64,000 bases of DNA from Hygrophila difformis (lineage: Eukaryota; Streptophyta; Magnoliopsida; Lamiales; Acanthaceae), in assembly GCA_030278955.1 (NCBI GenBank), contig JAOANR010000012.1, positions 24,111,977-24,175,976 of the forward strand. Direction: 5' to 3'. Positions 37,661 to 50,593 of this stretch are shown here, piece by piece; within the stretch, counting starts at the first letter, position 1, and each line of letters opens with the position of its first letter. A program made the translations under genes and the position numbers. Under the pieces are notes generated by a model. The model did not search any database. It was not told where the DNA came from and saw only the letters and a program-made list of their open reading frames with translations.

Positions 37661-37984
37661 AATGGCCAAAATTGTCCATTATTTCCAATCCATTTCCGTG
37701 TCTGAGACGGACATTTTGATCGTATTCCCATCTTATTTTAATAAGAAAGCAGTTGAATTCGACATATTAATGCAAGTTTGTAAGAAAAATAAGCTGGTAA
37801 TGAAATACACAAAAATATGCAATTTTAATTGCATTTGTGTTAGAAAAATCCAAAAACATGAAAAAAGGAAAAAGAAAAGAAAAAGGAATGAAAAGATGGG
37901 CAAAAGAATAAAATAGCCCACAAAAATCAAAAAGATGGGAAAAAGAATGAAAATCCCACAAATTCAAATTTTGGTTAAGTGTTG

Positions 37985-38395
37985 AAGATCAATTCGGTCT
38001 ATACGCAATTCGACCTAAACCGAATTGCTTATTAGACCGAATTGCTGAAGAGAAGAAGAAAAAGAGAAGTGTTGAAGAAGGAAAGAGCAACCAATTCGGT
38101 CTGTGGCAATTCGGTCTAAACCGAATTGACCCCTAGACCGAATTGCACTTTGGAAAGAAGAAGACCCTGAGAAGAAAAGAAAAGAAGGAGTTCGATATAT
38201 GCAATTCGATCTAGGCCGAATTGAGTGCATAGATCGAATTGCCTCAAAACAAGAAAGCAAAGCATGAGCCATCATCAGTTCGACAAGGCCAATTCGGTCT
38301 ACCCATAGACGAATCACCACATTCCATGCTCAAGATCAAGAAGAAAGACCTCATTTCACCAATCCGGTCTAAACCGAACTGCTTGAGGAGACCGA
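37985..38395. repeat. Palindrome array, 3' LTR, upstream of TATA
   Basis: This is the copy of the 18958-19380 array, with the same unit order and scattered base changes. Confidence 0.85.
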
Positions 38396-39384
38396 ATCAC
38401 ATTCGAAATTGCAGCTTTGAGCACGTGAGAAATGCATGGCACTGTGGATGGGCCCTGATGGGCCTAAGGTTCTAAGAAGAAGTATAAAAGCTGACCTTCC
38501 TCAACACAAGAGAGAATCCGAACACTAACATTTGGACAATTGCTGGGAGACAAAAAGAATGAGCAGAAGGTTTTCCACCCCTTAAGGGTTAGGTAGGTAG
38601 TTTAGTTAGTTAGTTAGTTTATTTTTCATACTCGTAGTGTAGTTTTAATGCTTTTGATCTTAGTTTATTTTTATATAGAAACTTGTTACTACCTTTAGTG
38701 TAGCCATTACCATAAACTTTAAATGCTTTGTAGTTATAATGAACCCTACCTTCAAGCTAATGATGGTTTTAGGGTTATTTATTTGCTTTCAAGTGTCAAT
38801 ACAAGAAGGAATCCAGAAATGGGTTTTTATTTCAAGTGTTTGGCACTTATTTAATGCTTTCCTTAGCAATAATTGTTAGAATGTTTGTTTGTTTCAACTA
38901 GGTTACATTTATTATGCCCTAGTTGACTTACATTCTCAATAAATGCATGTTTAGTGGGTTTTTGGCTTGTTCTTACACCTTAGTGATTCAAATGAGTGTT
39001 CTTAGGTTTTAGAAGATTTTAGGACTGTTAGAATTTATTTTTAAGTTTATTCTGTTGTTGTTTTGCTCTCTTTATGTTAGCTTATTGTTGCCTTAGATAA
39101 TGTAGGTGTTCTTACTTTTATGCATGTGTTCTTATTATTCTTGGATGTTTAGGTCTTTTATATTTGATTGCTTGTTTATAGAACTAAGGTTTATTTCATG
39201 CCAATACCTGCTGGACACGTAACCTATTATGCTTATTTTCCTTAAAACACTCATTAGTGTGGCTATGAGGTGACACTGGTGTGAAATGAAGGATTTGGTA
39301 AATCTTATCCATCATGAACCACACAGTGTAAACCGAACCTGTACTTATGAGCACAAAAATATCTTTTATGTGAGAAAAGACACG

Positions 39385-39875
39385 CAATTCGATTTGAGGC
39401 AATTCGGTCTAGGTAATTCGGTCTAAACCTAATTGCCCATGAGACCGAATTACATAGCAAAAATTCTTCTCACATGGTGCACAAGCAATTCGGTCTGTGC
39501 GAATTCGGTTTAGACCGAATTCCTCCCATAGATCGAATTGACCTTGTACACCATATTGTATGCATTCCATCCCTTCCTGCCTTAGTTTATTTTTAAGTTT
39601 GTTACCAATTCGAATTGCCAATTCGGTCTAGACCGAATTCAATTGGCAATTCGAATTACCCTCATTTTGGGGTAAATGCCTTAGCCAAATTTGAGTGAAT
39701 GAATGACTTCATCAATTCGAATTGTCCAATTCGGTTTAGACCGAATTGCTTTGACAAAGCGAATTAGAGGATGCTTCATGACTTTACAAGGATTAATTGG
39801 GTACGGTGTTACTTCATATCTCATGCATCCTCAATTCGGTCTAATTTGCATTTTGCCCAATAGACCGAATTGCTT
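39385..39875. repeat. Second palindrome array, 3' LTR
   Basis: This is the copy of the 20905-21490 array. It lacks about 75 bases at its left side. Confidence 0.85.
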
Positions 39876-42468
39876 TCTTCCTTCTATTATAAAACTCCAA
39901 AAATATTTTACTTCTCGAGTTGTGTAAGTTGCATGGGTGTATTGGGCTTAGGCCCATCACACCTAATTTCATCCATTACACATCTCAACCCATTAGTGTC
40001 TTCATTATTGTGTGATAAATACTCGCACAATACCAAAAACATTTTCTTAATTTTATTTATTTATTTTCTCTTTCATTGTGTGTATGAACAACTAGTAAGA
40101 AATATATCAGACTAATGTTGGCGGGTATTCCCACACGGATAAACTAGCTCGTATTCTGAATATTAATTACTAGTTGTTATTTTGCATGGTCCGGATAGTG
40201 GTCGGTGGAAGCCTTGGCGGTTCGTCCATCCGGGATTATAATAGCTGCTCAGCTGACTCCTATCCGGATACAGTTTCATTTTCTTTATTTTAATTTCAAA
40301 CCTAAACTTTGAGCTGTAATATTGTCCAAGAGTGTCGATCAACACTTTTTGAATAGTACTACAGTGAGAAAATATGTAGGTTTTTCTCTCATTTCACAGA
40401 GGGCAGGAGTCTTAATGATAGCGATCACTGTCGTTTAAGGTCTTCTGCTGTCTAAAATCATCTCACCTTAATAATTAGGTTAACTGGACCACAGATAACT
40501 GCAATCCAATTAACCCTAATTATTTTGTCATCTCTTTAGCCATTTTCTTTTTATCTCAGGCTAATTCATCTTTGTGTATCAAATTCTGTCTAACCCCACT
40601 CTATATCTTGGGGTACTTTATTTTATTTCTCATATACATGTATGCATGATACTATTATGTAGATATTGTGGTCTATAATATTTTGGAGATCCTTCTCCTT
40701 GGACATAGAAGTCTTGATTTAAATCAGATGTTGCACAATAAATTTCCACAAAAATCATTTTAAAAAAACCGGATCTGAGTAAGGGATAAATTCGACAGTT
40801 ATGACTAACTCATATTCTACTGGGGGTTGATTTTGAGAACTTAGAAGCAGAGTCAGCGATTAGGTCTCACCTAGGCTGAAAGGATCTGTATTTTAATTGA
40901 GAGTTTAGTACCTGTTTAGGGAATGATTTTCAAATATCTATTGGTTTCTCAAAATTACTGTGTGTTGGAAATCTTCTATTAAATATTGCATCGAATCAGT
41001 ATCCACTTGGATTCGGATAAGATGTGATAAATAATAGTAGAGGAACAACATATAGGCCTTGGTTAATTTCTAAAGTAGGGTTGAGTATTCTTTCAACTAC
41101 TATCTTCTCCCGCCAAAGCCTAAAATTGAGTCTTGAGTGAGTACATTCGGAATAGATCTTCATAGACATGTTCCACTCACGTTTGTATCTCATAACTACC
41201 CGGATGTTATAAGCCCTGTGGCTTACTGACATTTGGGAAGTTCTAAATCTGCATCTGGTCACCAAGACCAGGGGCTCTTTTATACTAACGGAATGTGATG
41301 ATCTTTTAAGACTTCCGAGTGATAGGTTTTTAAATGCTTTCTTACCGCTTTCGTTACCGCTTTCTTTAAGGTCACTCGGAAGAATTAGAGGTTGGCTGCC
41401 GGTTGTATGGTTAAGAGTTATGGATTAGTTCGGGATTAGATTTGGACTTTGGGTGTGACAAAGAGGATGACAGGAGTACTTGGCATATCAACTAATGATT
41501 TGTCAGGTGTTGCTTGTCCACCACAAATAAATAATATACCTCAGCAGTGCATTGCAAGGGTAGTTATGTGTCTGTGGTATCTTAGAATTTGTTGTCTTAA
41601 GAGCATGTAAACTCTTACTATAAGTACCTGTCTGTTAAAGGGAACATGGTATAGAGAGCATGAGAGTTAGCTAACTGATGGATTATCCCAAACAAAGATC
41701 TGTGTATTAAAATGGGAGTTTAATTGTGTTTCATCTGAAATCTTGTCCTATTTTTATTATTTCCTTCCTGTCCCTTCTGTCACATTTTAAATATGCTTTC
41801 GTAGAATAATTTTATCCGCTTTCTTAGCATAATTCTTATTGCTTTCTTAGAATAGATTTAAAATGCTTTGTAGAATAATTTTGCTGCTTTCATCATCTAA
41901 TTTAAATTATTGTCAAGTAGTTGTTAGAAACCCTTGCAAAACTTGAATCGAGTAACCGAGTGGAAAATCTTAGTAAACGACGTGGGCCCTGCTTCTATCG
42001 CACATCCTCCAGTGAACGATCTGGTCTTACTATAAATTACTGCAATTTTTGACACCGTGCGCTTTCGGGGGCACAGTTTCTTAACACGAGTAATAAAAAC
42101 GTGACAACCTATAAATATATCCCTAATACCAAATCCATCTTCATAAATTGGTTTCATTAAATAAAATTGAAAACCAGGATTATTATGTTTCAGAAAATAC
42201 TCATGTAATGGGAACTTGTCAAAAGTTTCATGGCAAGGATTTTCATGGCAGGAAATTGTCAAAAGTTTCATGCCGGGGAGGTCCACAGCGCCGTTTGAAT
42301 TCCAAGTTTCTCACATGAGTAATAAAAAGTGAAATATATCTTTAAACCCCTTTCCCACGAATCATAACTCTTTTCATTTAATAAATTCAAACTTGGGATA
42401 TTTTAGAAAATACTCGTGTATGAAATTGTCAAAAGTTTCACTACCAAGTCGGCATAGTTATCATTATT

Positions 42469-42537
42469 TTTTAGGTGAATACCAGAGTATCGCAGGCCTC
42501 ATTGAACCTAAGACTAATCTATCGAGAATCGGATGGG
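42469..42537 (-). mobile_element. 5'-truncated SINE, minus strand
   Basis: It matches the 3' part of the SINE at 17528-17710, including GGTATTCACC next to an A-run. It is flanked by an exact duplication GGCATAGTTATCATTATT (42451-42468 and again from 42536), as expected for a 5'-truncated insertion. Confidence 0.8.
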
Positions 42538-42553
42538 CATAGTTATCATTATT

Positions 42554-43177
42554 ATTAATATGTTTATGTTTATTGATCATAAATATGTTGTATCATTGTT
42601 GTTATTTTATGTGAAAATGATTATTAATTAGATTTTATATAAGTTTTTAAAATATTTATAAGTCTTTTCCCCGTATATAAATAGTCATTTTGATGAAGAC
42701 TTACCTAAATGCACAAATTTATATCCTCCAATCTTATGATTAGATCCAAACATATATAAAATAATTTAAACTTAATTTTAAAATAGGCTTAATCAGACTT
42801 TAAAAGGCTTACAACCTGGCCTATTTAATTTTAATAGATCATGCTTAGGCTTATAAGATAGGTCTTCCGGCCTTAATAAATCAACATAGGCATTCAAACG
42901 TAACCCTAGCATGGCCTATAGCCTATTTCCACCTCCTACATGAAATTTAAAATCTTTTGTTTAAATGGTGATAGGAATGCATACAACAAAAATTTAAAAG
43001 AGAAATAAAAGAAACAATAATATGATAGACGAATATTCAAACCATCAATCAGGTGGACAAAATATAAAATAAATTACTTTTACCATTGAAAAATTAAAAT
43101 ATATATAGTTTCGCTTTTATATCTAACATAATAAGAGCAATTGAAAAAAATACCATTAAACTATCAAAATTCACCAA
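42554..43177. other. AT-rich sequence with hAT-like remnant
   Basis: About 42760-42936 is the right part of the hAT-like element split by the giant retrotransposon. The rest shows no gene. Confidence 0.4.
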
Positions 43178-43355
43178 CAGTTGACTTAAGTGGATTGGGG
43201 TTCTAGTCTCTTAAGCAAGGTCTTGGGTTCGAGCCTTGTCCATGCAAAAATTGCTTTGGAAGAGGTGTTGTTAATTGCCCATGCAGATCTTCGAGGGATT
43301 AGTCTTGGGTCCAATGTGGCATGGGATACCCGGTTACTTATCAAAAAAATTCGAG
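43178..43355 (+). mobile_element. tRNA-derived SINE, plus strand
   Basis: Box A-like TGACTTAAGTGG (43182-43193) and box B GGTTCGAGCC (43226-43235) are present. The 3' part (CTTCGAGGGATTAGTCTTGGG, then GATACCCGGTTA) is of the same family as the SINE at 17528-17710. Confidence 0.75.
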
Positions 43356-43602
43356 AAAATTATATGTTTGCATTATTAAGGTTCTAAAAATATTATTTTA
43401 CTCCCTAATATGTTGTTCATTTTGACTATTTTCCCTAAAACTTTTAAAGAATACTATCTATATATACTTTTTTTGTTATCTTTCATTTTTTAAGAGAAAA
43501 AAGCAATTTCCAAAAGATATACCCCAATTAAAAAAATTCTAAAATTAGTACTTAAACTAATTTTTTGGCAAAAGACAGACTCCAGCTTTATTATAATATT
43601 AG

Positions 43603-43777
43603 AAGGGGATGAGGACTTAGCCCATACAGTTAAGTCCATTGACTTCCAACCTGAAGGTTGGATGTTCGATTCCCCACCGGGCCCCTATCTATTCATTTTA
43701 TTTCCTTTGCAATTTGTGTGGCATGGGCTCCCACCACTCATTTCATAGGATGTATAGGCTGTTAAGCAAAAAAAACT
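43603..43777 (+). mobile_element. Second-family SINE, plus strand
   Basis: A box B-like TGTTCGATTCC lies at 43663-43673. The body has GTGTGGCATGGGCTCCCACC and ends in an A-run. Target duplications TTATAATATTAG lie at 43591-43602 and 43778-43789. The same family occurs at 45528 (minus) and, diverged, at 58629. Confidence 0.8.
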
Positions 43778-43789
43778 TTATAATATTAG

Positions 43790-44755
43790 GAAAAACAATC
43801 AATTTCCACATTTCCCTTGGAAATATTATTTTGACACTCATCGACATTTCAAATTTTTTATTTTGACCCAATTTTTTTAGAAAAAAAAAATATGTTTTAT
43901 TTTGCATTATATTATATTGTGTAACACCCATAAATTTATACTTAATATTAAATATATATACTTTTCTGATAAATTGACTGATTATTAATAATTAGAAAAA
44001 ATTTTCGCTTATTGATTTCTGTTAATATTTTAGGTTCAAATTTTAATATAATTATAATAAAAATTCATTTAATAATATTATATATAAAGTTAAAGAATTT
44101 GTAATATATAATTTTAATTATATATTTACAAAGTATAAAATATAATTATGTAATTTAATTTGTTTTCAATTTGTATATTTTTAAGATACATAGAAAGATT
44201 TTCTCAAGATCTTTTATACTAATATATAGATTTATTTTCTAAATATAGATGAAATCTTAGAAATATATTTTTGAAGAATATTTAAAATAGATTAGATTAG
44301 ATTAATTCAAGATTCTTTTATAGATGCCACATGTCAGCATCTGGTATTTTTGAGAGGATGATGTGACATTTATGATGTGTCGTGATAATAACCGTAGATA
44401 TATTTTATGATGTTTTATAATGATTTACAGATGTAACCTTGAGTTTATATATTTTAATACAAATTAAGATTAATATATAAGGTTCAATAAGGGCAATACA
44501 GTCTGAACATGTCAAAAAGTATTTAGGATTTATTATATAGATATCCAATATAATCCTTTTTCACTAGTATAAATTAGCCAGTTTGGCATTATTAATCCCT
44601 CTTTAAATTCCGTCAAAAAGGGAGAAGAGAGAGATGATTATGATTTCAATCCAAGTGTGTTTAAGGGTGACTGGGTGAGCAGATAGGTTAAATAATTTAG
44701 TATTTCACTAAGTATTTCAAATATTAAAATTCTCAATATAGTCCTTTAACTATTA
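43790..44755. other. AT-rich sequence without gene
   Basis: Long A/T runs, no coding frame of note and no repeat termini recognised. Confidence 0.5.
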
Positions 44756-45143
44756 CTCCCTCCATTCCATTAGAATTGTCTCAAAATTTTTGGGCACGGT
44801 ATTTTATGTGGGGATTGTTAGTATTTAATGTAAGGGTAGATCAATGTTTAAAGTAAATGTACATTAGTAATATATGTGATGTGATTGTAATGTATTTGAA
44901 TTTTTAATTTATTTATTTATGTTTGATGTGATTGTTGTGAGTTGAAATTTTTTTTGCTGGAATTGTGAGTTGAAATTTATTAATGATAGTGGATTTAAAA
45001 TTTTGGTATATTTATTTATTGATGTAATGTGATGGATGTGGGTGGGTGTTTAATATTTAATGATTTCCTAAAATGGAAATGAGACAAAGGTGTTGAGACG
45101 GACCAAAAAGAAAAGTGAGACATAAATAATGGGACGGATTGAG
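44756..45143. mobile_element. Stowaway-type MITE
   Basis: The termini CTCCCTCCATTCC and GGGACGGATTGAG are flanked by TA on both sides, 388 bp, with no coding capacity. A second terminus-like GGGACGGATGTAG follows at 45189. Confidence 0.75.
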
Positions 45144-45262
45144 TATTTTTTTATGAATCAGTCTTTTCTTTATTTTTATCTAATAATGGGACGGATGTAG
45201 TATAATTCTTTAACTATACTAATTATTCCCAAAATGGTCATATCCTTCGTGCAATTAAAATA

Positions 45263-45445
45263 CTACCTCCGTCTCATTTAGATTGTCATGTTTGACTTTT
45301 TTGCATTATTCACTGTTTAAGTTTGATTCATATTTTTATCATAGTTATGTAAGAAAAAACATAGTCAAATGAGATCTTGTTAGATTCGTCTAATCTTATA
45401 GTTTTAGAATATCAAATTTTTATAGTTTTTTATTATACACAATTT
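45263..45445. mobile_element. Truncated Stowaway-type MITE
   Basis: It begins CTACCTCCGTCTCATTTAG after TA and shares its body with the elements at 46202 and 58004 (GTTATGTAAGAAAAAACATAG and neighbours, in reverse). The right terminus is missing. Confidence 0.6.
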
Positions 45446-45527
45446 AATTATTATGTGGGATCCATTCACGGCAAAATTACATTAATTATCATCATTTTAG
45501 CTAATTTAGTCCATTTTATTTATTTTT

Positions 45528-45690
45528 TTTAGGAATAATTGAAGGCCTGGGAAAGAGGTGGTGGGAGCCCATGCCACACAAATTACAAAGGAGAATAAAG
45601 GGGAGGGATAGGGGGCCGGTGGGATCGAACCTCCAACCTTCCGTTGAAAGTCTAGGGATTTAACCACTTGAGCTAAGTGCTCATCCCAAT
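45528..45690 (-). mobile_element. Second-family SINE, minus strand
   Basis: On the minus strand, box A TAGCTCAAGTGG (45675-45664) and box B GGTTCGATCC (45631-45622) match Pol III consensus well. The body shares GTGTGGCATGGGCTCCCACC with 43603-43777. A T/A-rich end lies at the lower coordinate. Confidence 0.85.
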
Positions 45691-46201
45691 TTTTCATTTT
45701 AATTGATAAATCTCCTTAACAAAATGTCGATAAATCTCCTTAACAAAATGTCCAACATATAAAATTAAATATTAAACCCGATATATCGTCTTGTTGTCAC
45801 TACTACAACAAACAAAAATTTACATATTTAATTTCCTACATTAGGACGTGGGAATATTTGGGTAAGGATTTTAATAAAAGAAAATAATTATAAAAAGATT
45901 GTGTTGTGTCCGAATAAATATATATTTATATTTATTTAGATATGTTTATATATTTATGTATATTTTAATATGTTAGCGCTTAAGATTTGACAATAAAAAA
46001 ATAAAAAAATTTATGATGAATTTTCTACTTATTTAAGAATATTATGTTACTTTATTGAGTTTTCTTAAATATTCTTTTAAATTTTCACTTAAATTTATAA
46101 TGCATTTTATTTTTATGCATTACATGAAGGTTTTATCTTTTTATGGTAGAAAAACATATTTTTTCTTTAAAGTTGGGTCGGATAGAGTCATCAGCCATTT
46201 A

Positions 46202-46489
46202 CTTCCTCCGTCTCATTCTAATTATTACATTCCCCTCTTACACATGCCTATATACATTTTTAGTAGTTAATAACTTCAATTGTGTATAATGGCTATTCAA
46301 AAAAAAAATTTGTGTACAATGGAAAATTATAAAAAATTGATATTCTAAAACTACAAAATTGTACAAATATAACAAGATCTCACTTAACTATATTTTTTCT
46401 TACATAACTATGATAAAAATTTGAATCAAAGTTAAACAGTGAATAGTGCCAAAAATTAATCCATAACAATTATACTGAAATGGAGGTAG
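46202..46489. mobile_element. Stowaway-type MITE
   Basis: The termini CTTCCTCCGTCTC and TGGAGGTAG with TA target duplications (46200-46201 and 46490-46491) give a 288-bp element. Confidence 0.75.
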
Positions 46490-46491
46490 TA

Positions 46492-46680
46492 ATATTTAAG
46501 AATTCAGGTACACATTTACCCGCGAATAATTCGTATACCCAACGGATATTACCCGAATCCTACCCGATGCTTGATTTTAGGATAATAGGATAGGGTAAGG
46601 ATATGATAATTATATTTCGGGTAGTGGTAGAGGTGACCTACCCTTATCCTACCCGACCCGTTTACAACACTAGTTAAAAA
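46492..46680. repeat. hAT-like remnant with TACCCG words
   Basis: Dense TACCCG/CGGGTA words in both orientations resemble subterminal repeats of hAT MITEs. The ends are not clear. Confidence 0.35.
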
Positions 46681-49600
46681 ACACCAGAAAATGTGATAAA
46701 ATTGTGTCATTACCACTCCAACCTAATGGATGATACATCAAAGAATACAAAATTGATACATGCATGGTACTCAAGATCAAGAATAATGCTGGCCAAAGTT
46801 CACATGAATAATACTAGAGAAAATGATGATGACTACGATCACGATGACGACTACGAGTGAAGCAATCAACTAAGCTACAAAAGACAACAGAATACTACAC
46901 TAAGCTATCATAGCTGGGAAAAGCAAGCTTCGCCAGATACACAGGATTCCCAAGGAACTGGCAACGGTAAAAAGACTAATAGCACACACAAGCAGGTAAA
47001 CAGTAACCATGTCAACAGCTCATTATGGGAGCCACCTCGATTCTTGAGAATAACGTTACTCAAGAAAGAATAGGAACATCAATGAGAAGGAACCTCGTGA
47101 CAAAAGAATATATGGCCATTGCTCCTCCGAATTTCATACTCTGCAGCTTCACATTATAAGTCAGATATCCAAAAACAAAATTAGAAACAAATTGGGCAAT
47201 GTTAATATACAAGGCAGTTTGTAACAAGGTTCAAGAGCAAACAAACAAAACCTCTTCTAGAATTCCTAAAGCTGTAAATCATGAGAAAGCTCAAGTACAA
47301 TGTCATTGCCACTAAACGATAGCCACTATAGGCCCTCCTACAAACGCATTGCAGAAGCAGAATAACACCTGGGACACTGTAGGTAATATACAGCCTTTTC
47401 TACAAACAGTCCTGCAAAATAATATTGTTCACAAGATTTAAACCCCATGAATGCCAACAATACAGAAAATCGTGTATTTGCAATTAGCAATATGCTTCAT
47501 ATGTTCCAGATATTCCAACCTCATTCCTTAAGCATACTAGTCTCAGGACTCGGGAGTAGAACAATCACTGCGGTGTGTGCATAACATTCAATAATCACAC
47601 TCTTCTATTCATGCATCCAGTCGTAAACCTTGATAAATCATATGAACAAGCAGGTAATAGTGATAGTGGCCCATTGGATTTATGGGCTGATTGATTTCTT
47701 TGATAATTTGATTGTTGCATTTACCCACTCTATTTGCTGATGATGGTTGGGTTGGCTAAGATTCCATAGGCCATAGGTTTAGGTTCTGTCACTTCCAAAA
47801 ATCTAAGTTTTGTTAATTCAAAAACAGTTTGGTTTTCACCCTATACATCACATTTCTGCTTCCTTATTTATTCATTGGTTACGAATCACTATTTTCAACT
47901 CTAGGTCAACAAGGATAGGCCTCCATTCATGTCTGTCTAGGTTTACATGGTGACTTCCTTTTTGTTGTGTTGTTAGTTGGATTCAGCCTAAAGTGGGCAA
48001 CAAGGTTTGGTCAAAAATCTCCTCGAACAACTGAGGTAAGGGACTAAGGGGATGGGTGTAAATCAAACTAGTCATCGCACAGTTGAGATATATCATGAGT
48101 TTTGGCAATGACGAAACCATGCACCCAGCAATCCTCCAAATGTAAAGAAATTGAATTTGAATTTGGTATTAGCAAGAAAAGAGAAAGCAAATCCGGTGGA
48201 GGATCGTCCAGCAAGTAATGAGAGACAATTATGAAAAGAAGAGAGATAAGTACTTCATTATTGATCATAAAGATATTAATTGAAATAGACCATTATAATG
48301 ACTCCTAATTCAAGACTACCAAATATACAATTTCGAAAACAGATCAGTAGAACACCCACTATGTCAGTAGGCCCATACAGCAGGATTCAGCTCATTTCTA
48401 GAAGCCCCGGATTCCAACCACTTACCGGTGGGCCACCAAAATTATATATATAGTTATTATATACTATATACATAGAATTCACACACATATATAGACCTTT
48501 CAAAAAATAATAAAAACAATAACATAATAAATATTTATAGCTATTTGACGACCCAACGGAATCTACTGTCTTCTTTTTCCAAATTTATAAATTTACTTAA
48601 GAGGCACAAAATCAGGAGTCCTATTGGCCCACTAATATCTCTTGCTTATATTCAGGTATTGCAATATACTAATACTCATCTTGCAACCAGTTGTGGAGGT
48701 CTTCCATCCTCTAAAGTGTAATAGATTAGAGTAACTCAAGGGCTACCACCTCAGTTGTGCTAATCTCACAAAAAGTATAGCAAGGAAATTAAATAGAACC
48801 AACCACATGACATTACAAATAGGTAACACTTTAATACCAATCATTACTAATATAACTATCTTTTACTCCCTACCATATTTTGCCGCATTAGACATACTCA
48901 TGCTTATTATGAATGTTTAGATTAATACAAAAAATACTTCTATATTGAGAATTAAATAATAAAGAAAATGAAAGTGCATATCTACATTATCTACATTGTA
49001 GATATGCATTATCCTATCCAATGCAATTTTGCTTTTATAAGCTGACAATGATGTGAATTTTGGATATAACTTCAGATGCTTCTAATGTGGAAGAATCAAT
49101 CAATGAGCTGAGCACCCATTGTCAACATAAAAGATGGAATCAATGGAAGCAGGAACTACTCAAATTAATACACAAGTACACGTTGTTTAGACTACATTCC
49201 ACGTGTATTTAGGGATTTTGACATTTAAGAATAGCTCATGCATCGAATAACATGTGTTCATACATAATAGAATCTTTATCATCCTTAACAGGGTTTTACA
49301 AATGTTCATGGGTGAAGCTATACATATTAATTCTTGTATATACCGAATAGGCTGACAGTTAACACGTGCGCAAACAGAACCCCTTTCAATAATTCTAGAT
49401 CAATGATATTGCTTGTTTTCCTTAGTTAGAAGTCAGAAGAGAGTATAACTATTTTCACCTTGGTCATAAAAACAGTTACAAAATAAAAGCACACCACAAG
49501 GTGATAAGAATTCTCCAATTATGAATTAATATGCCGCAGTAATTTGTCCTCAAACACGTGTTTTGTTAAACATGCTTGATCTCCATTCATTGATCCCACT

Positions 49601-50020
49601 AGCTAATAATTATGTCAGAATCCCAAGTACGCATGAAGTCTTCTTTACATCCACTTCATTTACTAAGCTAGATTATCTCTATTCTTTGAGCTCTTCATCC
49701 ATCATCATGAAAACATGATTACTTCTAAAGAAACTACATTAAAACTAGCAATCCACAAACAACTCGCATAAAGAGTTAAGAGTCTACAACGATCCAAACA
49801 TAAGTTACTCATGAATCATGATTATCTGATTTGAAAACTATACGGCATCAAATAATCAAATTATTAAGAATCCAATTCAATCCAGATTTCACCACAAACC
49901 TTTGAAACATCACCATAAGTAAAGCATTCGATAACAAAATTTATCATCTTGCCCTAAAGTAAAATCAAAGACGCCATATTAAATTCCACAAATCAAATAA
50001 ATTGCTTTGTACCTCAAATT
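46681..50020. other. Intergenic region 3' of the Hikeshi-like gene
   Basis: No conserved protein frame was found on either strand. Part may be a long 3' untranslated region or non-coding transcript of the minus-strand gene above it, but nothing in the sequence proves this. A TA-rich stretch lies near 48443-48500. Confidence 0.35.
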
Positions 50021-50593
50021 CTACAAGGCAAAACCTTTGAGGTACTCAGGATCACGCTTAGCCCTCTCTTGAAACTTCTTAAACCACCGGTCCAAAATAT
50101 CCATGGGCACAACAAGCTTCGATCCATCGACCCCACAAAATGACTGCATAAAATTGAACAAATTCTCCCCAACCTTTAAAGCCAGACGCTCAATCTTCCT
50201 CTCCGCCCCCACATCAAGCGAAGGCAGCGCCGCCAGATCCTCCACAGACACCCCAATCTTCGCGGATAGAGGCTGCGCGTCGGGCGACGTCAATTGAGGT
50301 ACACCTCCACTTCCCGGCTCCGGCCAGGGTAGGGAGAGCACGGCGGAGGGCCGGGCCACTGTAACGGCGCCGCAGAAGAGGAAAGGGCTGCCGGGGGATT
50401 GGATATAGAGTGCTAGGGCTTTATCGGGAGGCAGCGTGAAGTTGTTAAGCAGGAATATACAGATTTCGCGGATGGAGTCGTAGGATTCGCCGACGAAATG
50501 GTTCATATCGAGCAGCCAGTGGGTGGTGTCGATTTGGGCGAAGGTGGAAATATCCAACGGGAAACTGCGATTGGGGAACACAACGCCGAACAT
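50021..50593 (-). CDS. Hikeshi-like protein (Hsp70 nuclear import carrier, OPI10 family)
   Basis: A single-exon frame of 190 residues starts MFGVVFPNRSFPLDISTF and ends DPEYLKGFAL. The start and full length agree with plant members of the family. The N-terminal half has the hydrophobic beta domain (ICIFLLNNFTLP, YIQSPGSPFLFCGAV, ARPSAVLSLPWPE). The C-terminal half carries KIGVSVEDLAALPSLD and the helical NLFNFMQSFCG and DRWFKKFQERAKRDPEYL segments. Hikeshi carries Hsp70 into the nucleus after heat stress and binds FG nucleoporins; this is known for the family, not shown here. It is transcribed away from COX11 across a 1.2-kb shared upstream region. There are no signs of decay. Confidence 0.93.
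   Translation of the reverse strand: MFGVVFPNRSFPLDISTFAQIDTTHWLLDMNHFVGESYDSIREICIFLLNNFTLPPDKALALYIQSPGSPFLFCGAVTVARPSAVLSLPWPEPGSGGVPQLTSPDAQPLSAKIGVSVEDLAALPSLDVGAERKIERLALKVGENLFNFMQSFCGVDGSKLVVPMDILDRWFKKFQERAKRDPEYLKGFAL

Larger units (their letters stand above)
18630..42440 (+). mobile_element. Giant Athila-like Ty3 LTR retrotransposon (23.8 kb)
   Basis: The element has two long LTRs beginning TGATAATGGCC and ending GTTTCA. It is flanked by a perfect 5-bp target duplication CTACC (18625-18629 and 42441-42445). The Asp-tRNA primer site follows the 5' LTR, then gag (about 24369-28490), pol (28486-32433), and a 5.2-kb tail with palindrome repeats, an F-box frame and two extra copies of the 3' LTR border motif. 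Protease wording, knuckle spacing and primer type point to the Athila group. The LTRs look about 97-98% identical by eye, so insertion was fairly recent, yet gag-pol is broken and would need proteins from elsewhere. Without the solo LTR inserted in gag it would be 21.7 kb. Confidence 0.9.
37657..42440 (+). repeat. 3' LTR of the giant element (4784 bp)
   Basis: It starts TGATAATGGCC and ends AAAAGTTTCA. It has palindrome arrays at about 37985-38395 and 39385-39875 (exact palindrome 39620-39639), and TATA at 38483-38490. It has a single copy of the 560-bp unit that is doubled in the 5' LTR. Near 42250-42300 it contains an internal LTR-end and damaged primer-site sequence, as in the 5' LTR. It ends at the target duplication CTACC. 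Confidence 0.9.
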